DNA from: Hetaerina americana
Taxonomy: Eukaryota > Arthropoda > Insecta > Odonata > Calopterygidae
Assembly (NCBI GenBank): GCA_022747635.1
Contig: JAKTNV010000642.1
Span: forward strand, 24,445 to 88,444
Direction of reading: 5' to 3'
Length of the DNA: 64,000 nt
Positions 33,469-47,900 of this stretch are shown here, piece by piece. Each line of letters opens with the position of its first letter. Positions within the stretch are counted from its first letter, which is position 1. The position numbers were made by a program, and so were the translations under genes. Under the pieces are notes generated by a model. That model was not told where the DNA came from, ran no database searches, and saw only the letters and a list, made by a program, of their open reading frames with translations.

Positions 33469-36400
33469 GGTTCTAGGTGAAAATCTCACTCGACACAAAT
33501 CAAACAAAAATGTTTCCATGGTGTGTATTGTTGTTCATTTTCATCAAATAAACAAAATAAAACCCAGAATTAATCTTGAAAGACAAGAAATGAGCATAAA
33601 AGTTGCTTCAGCGAAAGTGTTAATGTTACTAAAAGAGCCCAAATTTCTAAAAATATTGCGAAAAGCAACAATCTTCTGTTTTAGAGTGAATGTTTGAGGT
33701 GTTTAGAAGGCATTTATTTCATTTTTAGAAAATTTAATTTTTCACATTTTTCCATGAAAAGTGCCAATACCCCCCTTTGGGTTCTAGGTGAAAATCTCAC
33801 TTGACGCAAATCAAACAAAAATGTTTCCATGGTGTGTATTGTTGTTTATTTTCATCAAATAAACAAAATAAAACCCAGAATTAATCTTGAAAGACAAGAA
33901 ATGAGCATAAAAGTTGCTTCAGCGAAAGTGTTAATGTTACTAAAAGTGTCCAAATTTCTAAAAATATTGCGAAAAACAACAATCTTCTGTTTTAGAGTGA
34001 ATGTTTGAGGTGTTTAGAAGGCATTTATTTCATTTTTAGAAAATTTAATTTTTCACATTTTTCCATGAAAAGTGCCAATACCCCCCCTTTGGTTTCTAGG
34101 TGAAAATCTCACTTGACACAAATCAAACAAAAATGTTTCCATGGTGTGTATTGATGTTCATTTTCATCAAATAAACAAAATAAAACCCAGAATTAATCCT
34201 GAAAGACATGAAATGAGCATAAAAGATGCTTCAGCGCAAGTGTTAATTTTACTAAAAGAGCCCAAATTTCTGAAAATATTGCGAAAAAAAACAATCTTCT
34301 GTTTTAGAGTGAATGTTTGAGGTGTTTAGAAGGCATTTATTTCATTTTTAGAAAATTTAATTTTTTACATTTTTCCATGAAAAGTGCCAATAGAGTGAAA
34401 GTTTGAGGTGTTTAGAAGGCATTTATTTCATTTTTAGAAAATTGCCCCCCCTTTGGGTTCTAGGTGAAAATACCACTCGACACAAATCAAACAAAAATGT
34501 TTCCATGGTGTGTATTGTTGTTCATTTTCATCAAATAAACAAAATAAAACCCAGAATTAATCCTGAAAGACATGAAATGAGCATAAAAGATGCTTTAGCG
34601 CAAGTGGTAATTTTACTAAAAGAGCCCAAATTTCTGAAAATATTGCGAAAAACAACAATCTTCTGTTTTAGAGTGAATGTTTGAGGTGTTTAGAAGGCAT
34701 TTATTTCATTTTTAGAAAATTTAATTTTTTACATTTTTCCATGAAAAGTGCCAATAGAGTGAAAGTTTGAGGTGTTTAGAAGGCATTTATTTCATTTTTA
34801 GAAAATTGCCCCCCCTTTGGGTTCTAGGTGAAAATTTCACTTGACACAAATCAAACAAAAATGTTTCCATGGTGTGTATTGTTGTTCATTTTCATCAAAT
34901 AAACAAAATAAAACCCAGAATTAATCCTGAAAGACATGAAATAGGCATAAAAGATGCTTCAGCGCAAGTGTTAATTTTACTAAAAGAGCCCAAATTTCTG
35001 AAAATATTGCGAAAAAAAACAATCTTCTGTTTTAGAGTGAATGTTTGAGGTGTTTAGAAGGCATTTATTTCATTTTTAGAAAATTTAATTTTTCACATTT
35101 TTCCATGAAAAGTGCCAATACCCCCCCCTTTGGGTTCTAGGTGAAAATACCATTCGACACAAATCAAACAAAAATGTATCCAAGGTGTGTATTGTTGTTC
35201 ATTTTCATCAAATAAACAAAATAAAACCCAGAATGTATCCTGAAAGACAATAAATGATCATAAAAGATGCTTCAGCCCAGGTGTTAATGTTACTAAAAGA
35301 GCCCAAATTTCTAAAAGTATTGCGAAAAACAACAATCTTCTGTTTTAGAGTGAATGTTTGAGGTGTTTAGAAGGCATTTATTTCATTTTTGAAAATTTAA
35401 TTTTTCACATTTTTCCATGAAAAGTGCCAATACCCCCACTTTGGGTTCTAGGTGAAAATCTCACTCGACACAAATCAAACAAAAATGTTTCCATGGTGTG
35501 TATTGTTGTTGATTTTCATCAAATAAACAAAATAAAACCCAGAATAAATCATTAAAGACAAGAAATGAGCATAAAAGATGCCTCAGCGCAAGTGTTAATG
35601 TTAGTAAAAGAGCCCAAAGTTCCAAAAATATTGCGAAAAATATCAATCTTCCATTATAGAGTGAATGTTTGGGGTGTATATAAGGCATTTATTTCATTTT
35701 TAGAAATTTTAATTTTTCACATTTTTCCATGAAAAGTGCCAATACCCCCCTTTGGGTTATAGGTGAAAATCTCACTCGACACGAATCAAACAAAAATGTT
35801 TCCATGGTGTGTATTGTTGTTCATTTTCATCAAATAAACAAAATAAAACCCAGAATTAATCTTGAAAGACAAGAAATGAGCATAAAAGTTGCTTCAGCGA
35901 AAGTGTTAATGTTACTAAAAGAGCCCAAATTTCTAAAAATATTGCGAAAAACAACAATCTTCTGTTTTAGAGTGAATGTTTGAGGTGTTTAGAAGGCATT
36001 TCATTCATTTTTAGAAAATTTAATTTTTCAAATTTTTCCATGAAAAGTGCCAATACCCCCCCTTTGGGTTCTAGGTGAAAATTTCACTTGACACAAATCA
36101 AACAAAAATGTTTCCATGGTGTGTATTGTTGTTCATTTTCATCAAAAAACAAAATAAAACCCAGAATTAATCCTGAAAGACATGAAATAGGCATAAAAGA
36201 TGCTTCAGCGCAAGTGTTAATTTTACTAAAAGAGCCCAAATTTCTGAAAATATTGCGAAAAAAAACAATCTTCTGTTTAGAGTGAATATTTGAGGTGTTT
36301 AGAAGGCATTTATTTCATTTTTAGAAAATTTAATTTTTTACATTTTTCCATGAAAAGTGCCAATAGAGTGAATGTTTGAGGTGTTTAGAAGGCATTTATT

Positions 36401-37727
36401 TCATTTTTAGAAAATTGCCCCCCCTTTGGGTTCTAGGTGAAAATCTCACTCGACACAAATCAAACAAAAATGTTTCCATGGTGTGTATTGTTGTTCATTT
36501 TCATCAAATAAACAAAATAAAACCCAGAATTAATCTTGAAAGACAAGAAATGAGCATAAAAGTTGCTTCAGCGAAAGTGTTAATGTTACTAAAAGAGCCC
36601 AAATTTCTAAAAATATTGCGAAAAACAACAATCTTCTGTTTTAGAGTGAATGTTTGAGGTGTTTAGAAGGCATTTATTTCATTTTTAGAAAATTTAATTT
36701 TTCACATTTTTCCATGAAAAGTGCCAATACCCCTCCCTTTGGGTTCTAGGTGAAAATCTCACTTGACACAAATCAAACAAAAATGTTTCCATGGTGTGTA
36801 TTGTTGTTCATTTTCATCAAATAAACAAAATAAAACCCAGAATTAATCCTGAAAGACATGAAATGAGCATAAAAGATGCTTCAGCGCAATTGTTAATTTT
36901 ACTAAAAGACCCCAAATTTCTAAAAATATTGCGAAAAACAACAATCTTCTGTTTTAGAGTGAATGTTTGAGGTGTTTAGAAGGCATTTATTTCATTTTTA
37001 GAAAATTTAATTTTTACATTTTTCCATGAAAAGTGCCAATACCCCCCTTTGGGTTCTAGGTGAAAATCTCACTTGACGCAAATCAAACAAAAATGTTTCC
37101 ATGGTGTGTATTGTTGTTTATTTTCATCAAATAAACAAAATAAAACCCAGAATTAATCTTGAAAGACAAGAAATGAGCATAAAAGTTGCTTCAGCGAAAG
37201 TGTTAATGTTACTAAAAGTGTCCAAATTTCTAAAAATATTGCGAAAAACAACAATCTTCTGTTTTAGAGTGAATGTTTGAGGTGTTTAGAAGGCATTTAT
37301 TTCATTTTTAGAAAATTTAATTTTTCACATTTTTCCATGAAAAGTGCCAATACCCCCCCTTTGGTTTCTAGGTGAAAATCTCACTTGACACAAATCAAAC
37401 AAAAATGTTTCCATGGTGTGTATTGATGTTCATTTTCATCAAATAAACAAAATAAAACCCAGAATTAATCCTGAAAGACATGAAATGAGCATAAAAGATG
37501 CTTCAGCGCAAGTGTTAATTTTACTAAAAGAGCCCAAATTTCTGAAAATATTGCGAAAAACAACAATCTTCTGTTTTAGAGTGAATGTTTGAGGTGTTTA
37601 GAAGGCATTTATTTCATTTTTAGAAAATTTAATTTTTTACATTTTTCCATGAAAAGTGCCAATAGAGTGAATGTTTGAGGTGTTTAGAAGGCATTTATTT
37701 CATTTTTAGAAAATTGCCCACCCTTTG
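33469..37727 (+). repeat. 13-monomer higher-order unit of 4,259 bp, copy 1
   Basis: Monomer starts are 33469, 33780, 34092, 34456, 34820, 35133, 35444, 35755, 36067, 36429, 36742, 37052 and 37364. The unit is bounded by the GCCCACCC junction. The pair 33780/34092 (CTTGACGC with AAAAGTGTCC, then TTTGGTTTCTAGG) recurs inside the same unit at 37052/37364, 3,272 bp later, which supplies the homology for unequal exchange that could have made the tandem copy. Confidence 0.88.
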
Positions 37728-40700
37728 GGTTCTAGGTGAAAATCTCACTCGACACAAATCAAACAAAAATGTTTCCATGGTGTGTATTGTTGTTCATTTT
37801 CATCAAATAAACAAAATAAAACCCAGAATTAATCTTGAAAGACAAGAAATGAGCATAAAAGTTGCTTCAGCGAAAGTGTTAATGTTACTAAAAGAGCCCA
37901 AATTTCTAAAAATATTGCGAAAAGCAACAATCTTCTGTTTTAGAGTGAATGTTTGAGGTGTTTAGAAGGCATTTATTTCATTTTTAGAAAATTTAATTTT
38001 TCACATTTTTCCATGAAAAGTGCCAATACCCCCCTTTGGGTTCTAGGTGAAAATCTCACTTGACGCAAATCAAACAAAAATGTTTCCATGGTGTGTATTG
38101 TTGTTTATTTTCATCAAATAAACAAAATAAAACCCAGAATTAATCTTGAAAGACAAGAAATGAGCATAAAAGTTGCTTCAGCGAAAGTGTTAATGTTACT
38201 AAAAGTGTCCAAATTTCTAAAAATATTGCGAAAAACAACAATCTTCTGTTTTAGAGTGAATGTTTGAGGTGTTTAGAAGGCATTTATTTCATTTTTAGAA
38301 AATTTAATTTTTCACATTTTTCCATGAAAAGTGCCAATACCCCCCCTTTGGTTTCTAGGTGAAAATCTCACTTGACACAAATCAAACAAAAATGTTTCCA
38401 TGGTGTGTATTGATGTTCATTTTCATCAAATAAACAAAATAAAACCCAGAATTAATCCTGAAAGACATGAAATGAGCATAAAAGATGCTTCAGCGCAAGT
38501 GTTAATTTTACTAAAAGAGCCCAAATTTCTGAAAATATTGCGAAAAAAAACAATCTTCTGTTTTAGAGTGAATGTTTGAGGTGTTTAGAAGGCATTTATT
38601 TCATTTTTAGAAAATTTAATTTTTTACATTTTTCCATGAAAAGTGCCAATAGAGTGAAAGTTTGAGGTGTTTAGAAGGCATTTATTTCATTTTTAGAAAA
38701 TTGCCCCCCCTTTGGGTTCTAGGTGAAAATACCACTCGACACAAATCAAACAAAAATGTTTCCATGGTGTGTATTGTTGTTCATTTTCATCAAATAAACA
38801 AAATAAAACCCAGAATTAATCCTGAAAGACATGAAATGAGCATAAAAGATGCTTTAGCGCAAGTGGTAATTTTACTAAAAGAGCCCAAATTTCTGAAAAT
38901 ATTGCGAAAAACAACAATCTTCTGTTTTAGAGTGAATGTTTGAGGTGTTTAGAAGGCATTTATTTCATTTTTAGAAAATTTAATTTTTTACATTTTTCCA
39001 TGAAAAGTGCCAATAGAGTGAAAGTTTGAGGTGTTTAGAAGGCATTTATTTCATTTTTAGAAAATTGCCCCCCCTTTGGGTTCTAGGTGAAAATTTCACT
39101 TGACACAAATCAAACAAAAATGTTTCCATGGTGTGTATTGTTGTTCATTTTCATCAAATAAACAAAATAAAACCCAGAATTAATCCTGAAAGACATGAAA
39201 TAGGCATAAAAGATGCTTCAGCGCAAGTGTTAATTTTACTAAAAGAGCCCAAATTTCTGAAAATATTGCGAAAAAAAACAATCTTCTGTTTTAGAGTGAA
39301 TGTTTGAGGTGTTTAGAAGGCATTTATTTCATTTTTAGAAAATTTAATTTTTCACATTTTTCCATGAAAAGTGCCAATACCCCCCCCTTTGGGTTCTAGG
39401 TGAAAATACCATTCGACACAAATCAAACAAAAATGTATCCAAGGTGTGTATTGTTGTTCATTTTCATCAAATAAACAAAATAAAACCCAGAATGTATCCT
39501 GAAAGACAATAAATGATCATAAAAGATGCTTCAGCCCAGGTGTTAATGTTACTAAAAGAGCCCAAATTTCTAAAAGTATTGCGAAAAACAACAATCTTCT
39601 GTTTTAGAGTGAATGTTTGAGGTGTTTAGAAGGCATTTATTTCATTTTTGAAAATTTAATTTTTCACATTTTTCCATGAAAAGTGCCAATACCCCCACTT
39701 TGGGTTCTAGGTGAAAATCTCACTCGACACAAATCAAACAAAAATGTTTCCATGGTGTGTATTGTTGTTGATTTTCATCAAATAAACAAAATAAAACCCA
39801 GAATAAATCATTAAAGACAAGAAATGAGCATAAAAGATGCCTCAGCGCAAGTGTTAATGTTAGTAAAAGAGCCCAAAGTTCCAAAAATATTGCGAAAAAT
39901 ATCAATCTTCCATTATAGAGTGAATGTTTGGGGTGTATATAAGGCATTTATTTCATTTTTAGAAATTTTAATTTTTCACATTTTTCCATGAAAAGTGCCA
40001 ATACCCCCCTTTGGGTTATAGGTGAAAATCTCACTCGACACGAATCAAACAAAAATGTTTCCATGGTGTGTATTGTTGTTCATTTTCATCAAATAAACAA
40101 AATAAAACCCAGAATTAATCTTGAAAGACAAGAAATGAGCATAAAAGTTGCTTCAGCGAAAGTGTTAATGTTACTAAAAGAGCCCAAATTTCTAAAAATA
40201 TTGCGAAAAACAACAATCTTCTGTTTTAGAGTGAATGTTTGAGGTGTTTAGAAGGCATTTCATTCATTTTTAGAAAATTTAATTTTTCAAATTTTTCCAT
40301 GAAAAGTGCCAATACCCCCCCTTTGGGTTCTAGGTGAAAATTTCACTTGACACAAATCAAACAAAAATGTTTCCATGGTGTGTATTGTTGTTCATTTTCA
40401 TCAAAAAACAAAATAAAACCCAGAATTAATCCTGAAAGACATGAAATAGGCATAAAAGATGCTTCAGCGCAAGTGTTAATTTTACTAAAAGAGCCCAAAT
40501 TTCTGAAAATATTGCGAAAAAAAAACAATCTTCTGTTTAGAGTGAATATTTGAGGTGTTTAGAAGGCATTTATTTCATTTTTAGAAAATTTAATTTTTTA
40601 CATTTTTCCATGAAAAGTGCCAATAGAGTGAATGTTTGAGGTGTTTAGAAGGCATTTATTTCATTTTTAGAAAATTGCCCCCCCTTTGGGTTCTAGGTGA

Positions 40701-41987
40701 AAATCTCACTCGACACAAATCAAACAAAAATGTTTCCATGGTGTGTATTGTTGTTCATTTTCATCAAATAAACAAAATAAAACCCAGAATTAATCTTGAA
40801 AGACAAGAAATGAGCATAAAAGTTGCTTCAGCGAAAGTGTTAATGTTACTAAAAGAGCCCAAATTTCTAAAAATATTGCGAAAAACAACAATCTTCTGTT
40901 TTAGAGTGAATGTTTGAGGTGTTTAGAAGGCATTTATTTCATTTTTAGAAAATTTAATTTTTCACATTTTTCCATGAAAAGTGCCAATACCCCTCCCTTT
41001 GGGTTCTAGGTGAAAATCTCACTTGACACAAATCAAACAAAAATGTTTCCATGGTGTGTATTGTTGTTCATTTTCATCAAATAAACAAAATAAAACCCAG
41101 AATTAATCCTGAAAGACATGAAATGAGCATAAAAGATGCTTCAGCGCAATTGTTAATTTTACTAAAAGACCCCAAATTTCTAAAAATATTGCGAAAAACA
41201 ACAATCTTCTGTTTTAGAGTGAATGTTTGAGGTGTTTAGAAGGCATTTATTTCATTTTTAGAAAATTTAATTTTTACATTTTTCCATGAAAAGTGCCAAT
41301 ACCCCCCTTTGGGTTCTAGGTGAAAATCTCACTTGACGCAAATCAAACAAAAATGTTTCCATGGTGTGTATTGTTGTTTATTTTCATCAAATAAACAAAA
41401 TAAAACCCAGAATTAATCTTGAAAGACAAGAAATGAGCATAAAAGTTGCTTCAGCGAAAGTGTTAATGTTACTAAAAGTGTCCAAATTTCTAAAAATATT
41501 GCGAAAAACAACAATCTTCTGTTTTAGAGTGAATGTTTGAGGTGTTTAGAAGGCATTTATTTCATTTTTAGAAAATTTAATTTTTCACATTTTTCCATGA
41601 AAAGTGCCAATACCCCCCCTTTGGTTTCTAGGTGAAAATCTCACTTGACACAAATCAAACAAAAATGTTTCCATGGTGTGTATTGATGTTCATTTTCATC
41701 AAATAAACAAAATAAAACCCAGAATTAATCCTGAAAGACATGAAATGAGCATAAAAGATGCTTCAGCGCAAGTGTTAATTTTACTAAAAGAGCCCAAATT
41801 TCTGAAAATATTGCGAAAAACAACAATCTTCTGTTTTAGAGTGAATGTTTGAGGTGTTTAGAAGGCATTTATTTCATTTTTAGAAAATTTAATTTTTTAC
41901 ATTTTTCCATGAAAAGTGCCAATAGAGTGAAAGTTTGAGGTGTTTAGAAGGCATTTATTACATTTTTAGAAAATTGCCCCCCCTTTG
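37728..41987 (+). repeat. 13-monomer higher-order unit of 4,260 bp, copy 2
   Basis: Starts are 37728, 38039, 38351, 38715, 39079, 39392, 39703, 40014, 40326, 40689, 41002, 41312 and 41624. All match copy 1 at +4,259, then +4,260 after one extra A in an A-run near 40518. Few other differences are visible by eye, so this is among the youngest large duplications in the window. At the right end the linker reads GAAAGT with TTATTACATT and leads into a different monomer. Confidence 0.88.
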
Positions 41988-42301
41988 GGTTCTAGGTGAA
42001 AATCTCACTCGACACAAATCAAACAAAAATGTTTCCATGGTGTGTATTGTTGTTCATTTTCATTAAATAAACAAAATAAAACCCAGAATTAATCTTGAAG
42101 GACAAGAAATGAGCATAAAAGTTGCTTCAGCGAAAGTGTTAATGTTACTGAAAGAGCCCAAATTTCTAAAAATATTGCGAAAAACAACAATCTTCTGTTA
42201 TAGAGTGAATGTTTGAGGTGTTTAGAAGGCATTTATTTCATTTTTAGAAAATTTAATTTTTCACATTTTTCCATGAAAAGTGCCAATACCCCCCCCCTTT
42301 G
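41988..42301 (+). repeat. Single monomer between 13-mer and tetramer domains
   Basis: A 314-bp monomer of the ATCTTGAAGGAC type with CAGCGAAAG, TTCATTAAATAAAC and GTTATAGAGTG. It sits exactly where a third copy of the 13-mer would begin but lacks the GCCCACCC junction, so it is not part of that unit. Confidence 0.75.
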
Positions 42302-43601
42302 GGTTCTAGGTGAAAATTTAACTTGACACAAATCAAACAAAAATGTTTCCATGGTGTGTATTGTTGTTCATTTTCATCAAATAAACAAAATAAAACCCAG
42401 AATTAATCCTGAAAGACATGAAATAGGCATAAAAGATGCTTCAGCGCAAGTGTTAATTTTACTAAAAGAGCCCAAATTTCTGAAAATATTGCGAAAAAAA
42501 ACAATCTTCTGTTTAGAGTGAATGTTTGAGGTGTTTAAAAGGCATTTATTTCATTTTTAGAAAATTTAATTTTTTACATTTTTCCATGAAAAGTGCCAAT
42601 AGAGTGAATGTTTGAGGTGTTTAGAAGGCATTTATTTCATTTTTAGAAAATTGCCCACCCTTTGGGTTCTAGGTGAAAATCTCACTCGACACAAATCAAA
42701 CAAAAATGTTTCCATGGTGTGTATTGTTGTTCATTTTCATCAAATAAACAAAATAAAACCCAGAATTAATCTTGAAAGACAAGAAATGAGCATAAAAGTT
42801 GCTTCAGCGAAAGTGTTAATGTTACTAAAAGAGCCCAAATTTCTAAAAATATTGCGAAAAGCAACAATCTTCTGTTTTAGAGTGAATGTTTGAGGTGTTT
42901 AGAAGGCATTTATTTCATTTTTAGAAAATTTAATTTTTCACATTTTTCCATGAAAAGTGCCAATACCCCCCCCTTTGGGTTCTAGGTGAAAATCTCACTC
43001 GACACAAATCAAACAAAAATGTTTCCATGGTGTGTATTGTTGTTCATTTTCATCAAATAAACAAAATAAAACCCAGAAATAATCCTGAAAGACATGAAAT
43101 GAGCATAAAAGATGCTTCAGCCCAAGTGTTAATGTTACTAAAAGAGCCCAAATTTCTAAAAATATTGCGAAAAACAACAATCTTCTGTTTTAGAGTGAAT
43201 GTTTGAGGTGTTTAGAAGGCATTTATTTCATTTTTAGAAAATTTAATTTTTCACATTTTTCCATGAAAAGTGCCAATACCCCCCCTTTGGGTTCTAGGTG
43301 AAAATACCACTCGACACAAATCAAACAAAAATGTTTCCATGGTGTGTATTGTTGTTCATTTTCATCAAATAAACAAAATAAAACCCAGAATTAATCTTGA
43401 AAGACAAGAAATGAGCATAAAAGTTGCTTCAGCGAAAGTGTTAATGTTACTAAAAGAGCCCAAATTTCTAAAAATATTGCGAAAAACAACAATCTTCTGT
43501 TATAGAGTGAATGTTTGAGGTGTTTAGAAGGCATTTATTTCATTTTTAGAAAATTTAATTTTTCACATTTTTCCATGAAAAGTGCCAATACCCCCCCTTT
43601 G
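42302..43601 (+). repeat. Tetramer higher-order unit of 1,300 bp, copy 1
   Basis: Monomers 42302 (TTAACTTGAC, ATAGGCAT, linker), 42665 (CAGCGAAAG, GCGAAAAGCAAC), 42978 (CAGAAATAATCC, CAGCCCAAG) and 43290 (ACCACTCGAC, GTTATAGAGTG). Each is repeated 1,299-1,300 bp downstream. The first two also match 33106 and 33469, so the tetramer grew out of the sequence flanking the 13-mer unit. Confidence 0.85.
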
Positions 43602-44901
43602 GGTTCTAGGTGAAAATTTCACTTGACACAAATCAAACAAAAATGTTTCCATGGTGTGTATTGTTGTTCATTTTCATCAAATAAACAAAATAAAACCCAG
43701 AATTAATCCTGAAAGACATGAAATAGGCATAAAAGATGCTTCAGCGCAAGTGTTAATTTTACTAAAAGAGCCCAAATTTCTGAAAATATTGCGAAAAAAA
43801 ACAATCTTCTGTTTAGAGTGAATGTTTGAGGTGTTTAAAAGGCATTTATTTCATTTTTAGAAAATTTAATTTTTTACATTTTTCCATGAAAAGTGCCAAT
43901 AGAGTGAATGTTTGAGGTGTTTAGAAGGCATTTATTTCATTTTTAGAAAATTGCCCCCCCTTTGGGTTCTAGGTTAAAATCTCACTCGACACAAATCAAA
44001 CAAAAATGTTTCCATGGTGTGTATTGTTGTTCATTTTCATCAAATAAACAAAATAAAACCCAGAATTAATCTTGAAAGACAAGAAATGAGCATAAAAGTT
44101 GCTTCAGCGAAAGTGTTAATGTTACTAAAAGAGCCCAAATTTCTAAAAATATTGCGAAAAGCAACAATCTTCCGTTTTAGAGTGAATGTTTGAGGTGTTT
44201 AGAAGGCATTTATTTCATTTTTAGAAAATTTAATTTTTCACATTTTTCCATGAAAAGTGCCAATACCCCCCCTTTGGGTTCTAGGTGAAAATCTCACTTG
44301 ACACAAATGAAACAAAAATGTTTCCATGGTGTGTATTGTTGTTCATTTTCATCAAATAAAATAAATAAAACCCAGAAATAATCCTGAAAGACATGAAATG
44401 AGCATAAAAGATGCTTCAGCCCAAGTGTTAATGTTACTAAAAGAGCCCAAATTTCTAAAAATATTGCGAAAAACAACAATCTTCTGTTTTAGAGTGAATG
44501 TTTGAGGTGTTTAGAAGGCATTTATTTCATTTTTAGAAAATTTAATTTTTCACATTTTTCCATGAAAAGTGCCAATACCCCCCCTTTGGGTTCTAGGTGA
44601 AAATACCACTCGACACAAATCAAACAAAAATGTTTCCATGGTGTGTATTGTTGTTCATTTTCATCAAATAAACAAAATAAAACCCAGAATTAATCTTGAA
44701 AGACAAGAAATGAGCATAAAAGTTGCTTCAGCGAAAGTGTTAATGTTACTAAAAGAGCCCAAATTTCTAAAAATATTGCGAAAAACAACAATCTTCTGTT
44801 ATAGAGTGAATGTTTGAGGTGTTTAGAAGGCATTTATTTCATTTTTAGAAAATTTAATTTTTCACATTTTTCCATGAAAAGTGCCAATACCCCCCCCTTT
44901 G
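43602..44901 (+). repeat. Tetramer higher-order unit of 1,300 bp, copy 2
   Basis: Monomers 43602, 43965, 44277 and 44589 repeat the previous four. Private differences include GCCCCCCC for GCCCACCC and AGGTTAAAAT at 43965, and AAATAAAATAAATAAAAC with CAAATGAAAC in 44277. The number of differences is higher than between the two 13-mers. Confidence 0.83.
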
Positions 44902-47900
44902 GGTCCTAGGTGAAAATCTCACTTAACACAAATCAAACAAAAATGTTTCCATGGTGTGTATTGTTGTTCATTTTCATCAAATGACCAAAATAAAACCCAG
45001 AATTAATCCTGAAAGACATGAAATGAGCATAAAAGATGCTTCAGCGCAAGTGTTAATTTAACTAAAAGAGCCCAAATTTCTGAAAATATTGCGAAAAACA
45101 ACAATTTTCTGTTTTAGAGTGAATGTTTGAGGTGTTTAGAAGGCATTTATTTCATTTTTAGAAAATTTAATTTTTTACATTTTTCCATGAAAAGTGCCAA
45201 TAGAGTGAATGTTTGAGGTGTTTAGAAGGCATTTATTTCATTTTTAGAAAATTGCCCCCCCTTTGGGTTCTAGGTGAAAATCTCACTCGACACAAATCAA
45301 ACAAAAATGTTTCCATGGTGTGTATTGTTGTTTATTTTCATCAAATAAACAAAATAAAAACCAGAATTAATCCTGAAAGACAAGAAATGAGCATAAAAGA
45401 TGCTTCAGCGCAAGTGTTAATGTTACTAAAAGAGCCCAAATTTCTAAAAATATTGCGAAAAACAACAATCTTCTGTTTTAGAGTGAATGTTTGAGGTGTT
45501 TAGAAGGCATTTATTTCATTTTTATAAAATTTAATTTTTCACATTTTTCCATGAAAAGTGCCAATACCCCCCCCTTTGGGTTCTAGGTGAAAATCTCACT
45601 TTACACAAATCAAACAAAAATGTTTCCATGGTGTGTATTGTTGTTCATTTTCATCAAATAAACAAAATAAAACCCAGAATTAATCTTGAAGGACAAGAAA
45701 TGAGCATAAAAGTTGCTTCTGAGAAAGTGTTAATGTTACTAAAAGAGCCCAAATTTCTGAAAATATTGCGAAAAAAAACAATCTTCTGTTTTAGAGTGAA
45801 TGTTTGAGGTGTTTAGAAGGCATTTATTTCATTTTTAGAAAATTTAATTTTTCACATTTTTCCATGAAAAGTGCCAATACCCCCCCCTTTGGGTTCTAGG
45901 TGAAAATACCATTCGACACAAATCAAACAAAAATGTATCCAAGGTGTGTATTGTTGTTCATTTTCATCAAATAAACAAAATAAAACCAAGAATGTATCCA
46001 GAAAGACAATAAATGATCATAAAAGATGCTTCAGCCCAGGTGTTAATGTTACTAAAAGAGCCCAAATTTCTAAAAATATTGCGAAAAACAACAATCTTCT
46101 GTTTTAGAGTGAATGTTTGAGGTGTTTAGAAGGCATTTATTTCATTTTTGAAAATTTAATTTTTCACATTTTTCCATGAAAAGTGCCAATACCCCCCACT
46201 TTGGGTTCTAGGTGAAAATTTCACTTGACACAAATCAAACAAAAATGTTTCCATGGTGTGTATTGTTGTTCATTTTCATCAAATAAACAAAATAAAACCC
46301 AGAATTAATCCTGAAAGACATGAAATAGGCATAAAAGATGCTTCAGCGCAAGTGTTAATTTTACTAAAAGAGCCCAAATTTCTGAAAATATTGCGAAAAA
46401 AAACAATCTTCTGTTTAGAGTGAATGTTTGAGGTGTTTAGAAGGCATTTATTTCATATTTAGAAAATTTAATTTTTCACATTTTTCCATGAAAAGTGCCA
46501 ATACCCCCCACTTTGGGTTCTAGGTGAAAATCTTACTCGACACAAATCAAACAAAAATGTTTCCATGGTGTGTATTGTTGTTCATTTTCATCAAATAAAC
46601 AAAATAAAACCCAGAATTAATCTTGAAAGACAAGAAATGAGCATAAAAGTTGCTTCAGCGAAAGTGTTAATGTTACTAAAAGAGCCCAAATTTCTAAAAA
46701 TATTGCGAAAAACAACAATCTTCTGTTATAGAGTGATGGTTTGAGGTGTTTAGAAGGCATTTATTTCATTTTTAGAAAATTTAATTTTTCACATTTTTCC
46801 ATGAAAAGTGCCAATACCCCCCACTTTGGGTTCTAGGTGAAAATCTCACTTAACACAAATCAAACAAAAATGTTTCCATGGAGTGTATTGTTGTTCATTT
46901 TCATCAAATAAACAAAATAAAACCCAGAATTAATCCTGAAAGACAAAAAATGAGCATAAAAGATGCTTCAGCGCAAGTGTTAATTTTACTAAAAGAGCCC
47001 AAATTTCTGAAAATATTGCGAAAAACAACAATCTTCTGTTTTAGAGTGAATGTTTGAGGTGTTTAGAAGGCATTTATTTCATTTTTAGAAAATTTAATTT
47101 TTTACATTTTTCCATGAAAAGTGCCAATACCCTTTGGGTCATAGGTGAAAATCTCACTCGACACAAATCAATCAAAAATGTTTCCATGGTGTGTATTGTT
47201 GTTCATTTTCATCAAATAAACAAAATAAAACCCATAATTAATCCTGAAAGACAAGAAATGAGCATAGAAGATGCTTCAGCGCAAGTGTTAATATTATTAA
47301 AAGAGCCCAAATTTCGAAAAATATTGCGAAAAACAACAATCTTCTGTTTTAGAGTGAATGTTTGAGGTGTTTAGAAGGCATTTATTTCATTTTTAGAAAA
47401 TTTAATTTTTCACATTTTTCCATGAAAAGTGCCAATACCCCCCCCTTTGGGTTCTAGGTGAAAATCTCACTGGACACAAATCAAACAAAAATGTTTGCAT
47501 GGTGTGTATTGTTGTTCATTTTCAACAAATATACAAAAAAACCCAGAATTAATCCTGAAAGACATGAAATGAGCATAAAAGATGCTTCAGCGAAAGTGTT
47601 AATTTTACTAAAAGAGCCCAAATTTCTAAAAATATTGCGAAAAACAACAATCTTCTGTTTTAGATTGAATGTTTGAGGTGTTTAGAAGGCATTTATTTCA
47701 TTTTTAGAAAATTTAATTTTTTACATTTTTCCATGAAAAGTGCCAATACCCCCCCCCTTTGGGTTCTAGGTGAAAATCTCACTCGACACAAAAAAAAAAC
47801 AAAAATGTTTCCATGGTGTGTATTGTTGTTCATTTTCATCAAATAAACAAAATAAAACCCAGAATTAATCTTGAAGGACAAGAAATGAGCATAAAAGTTG

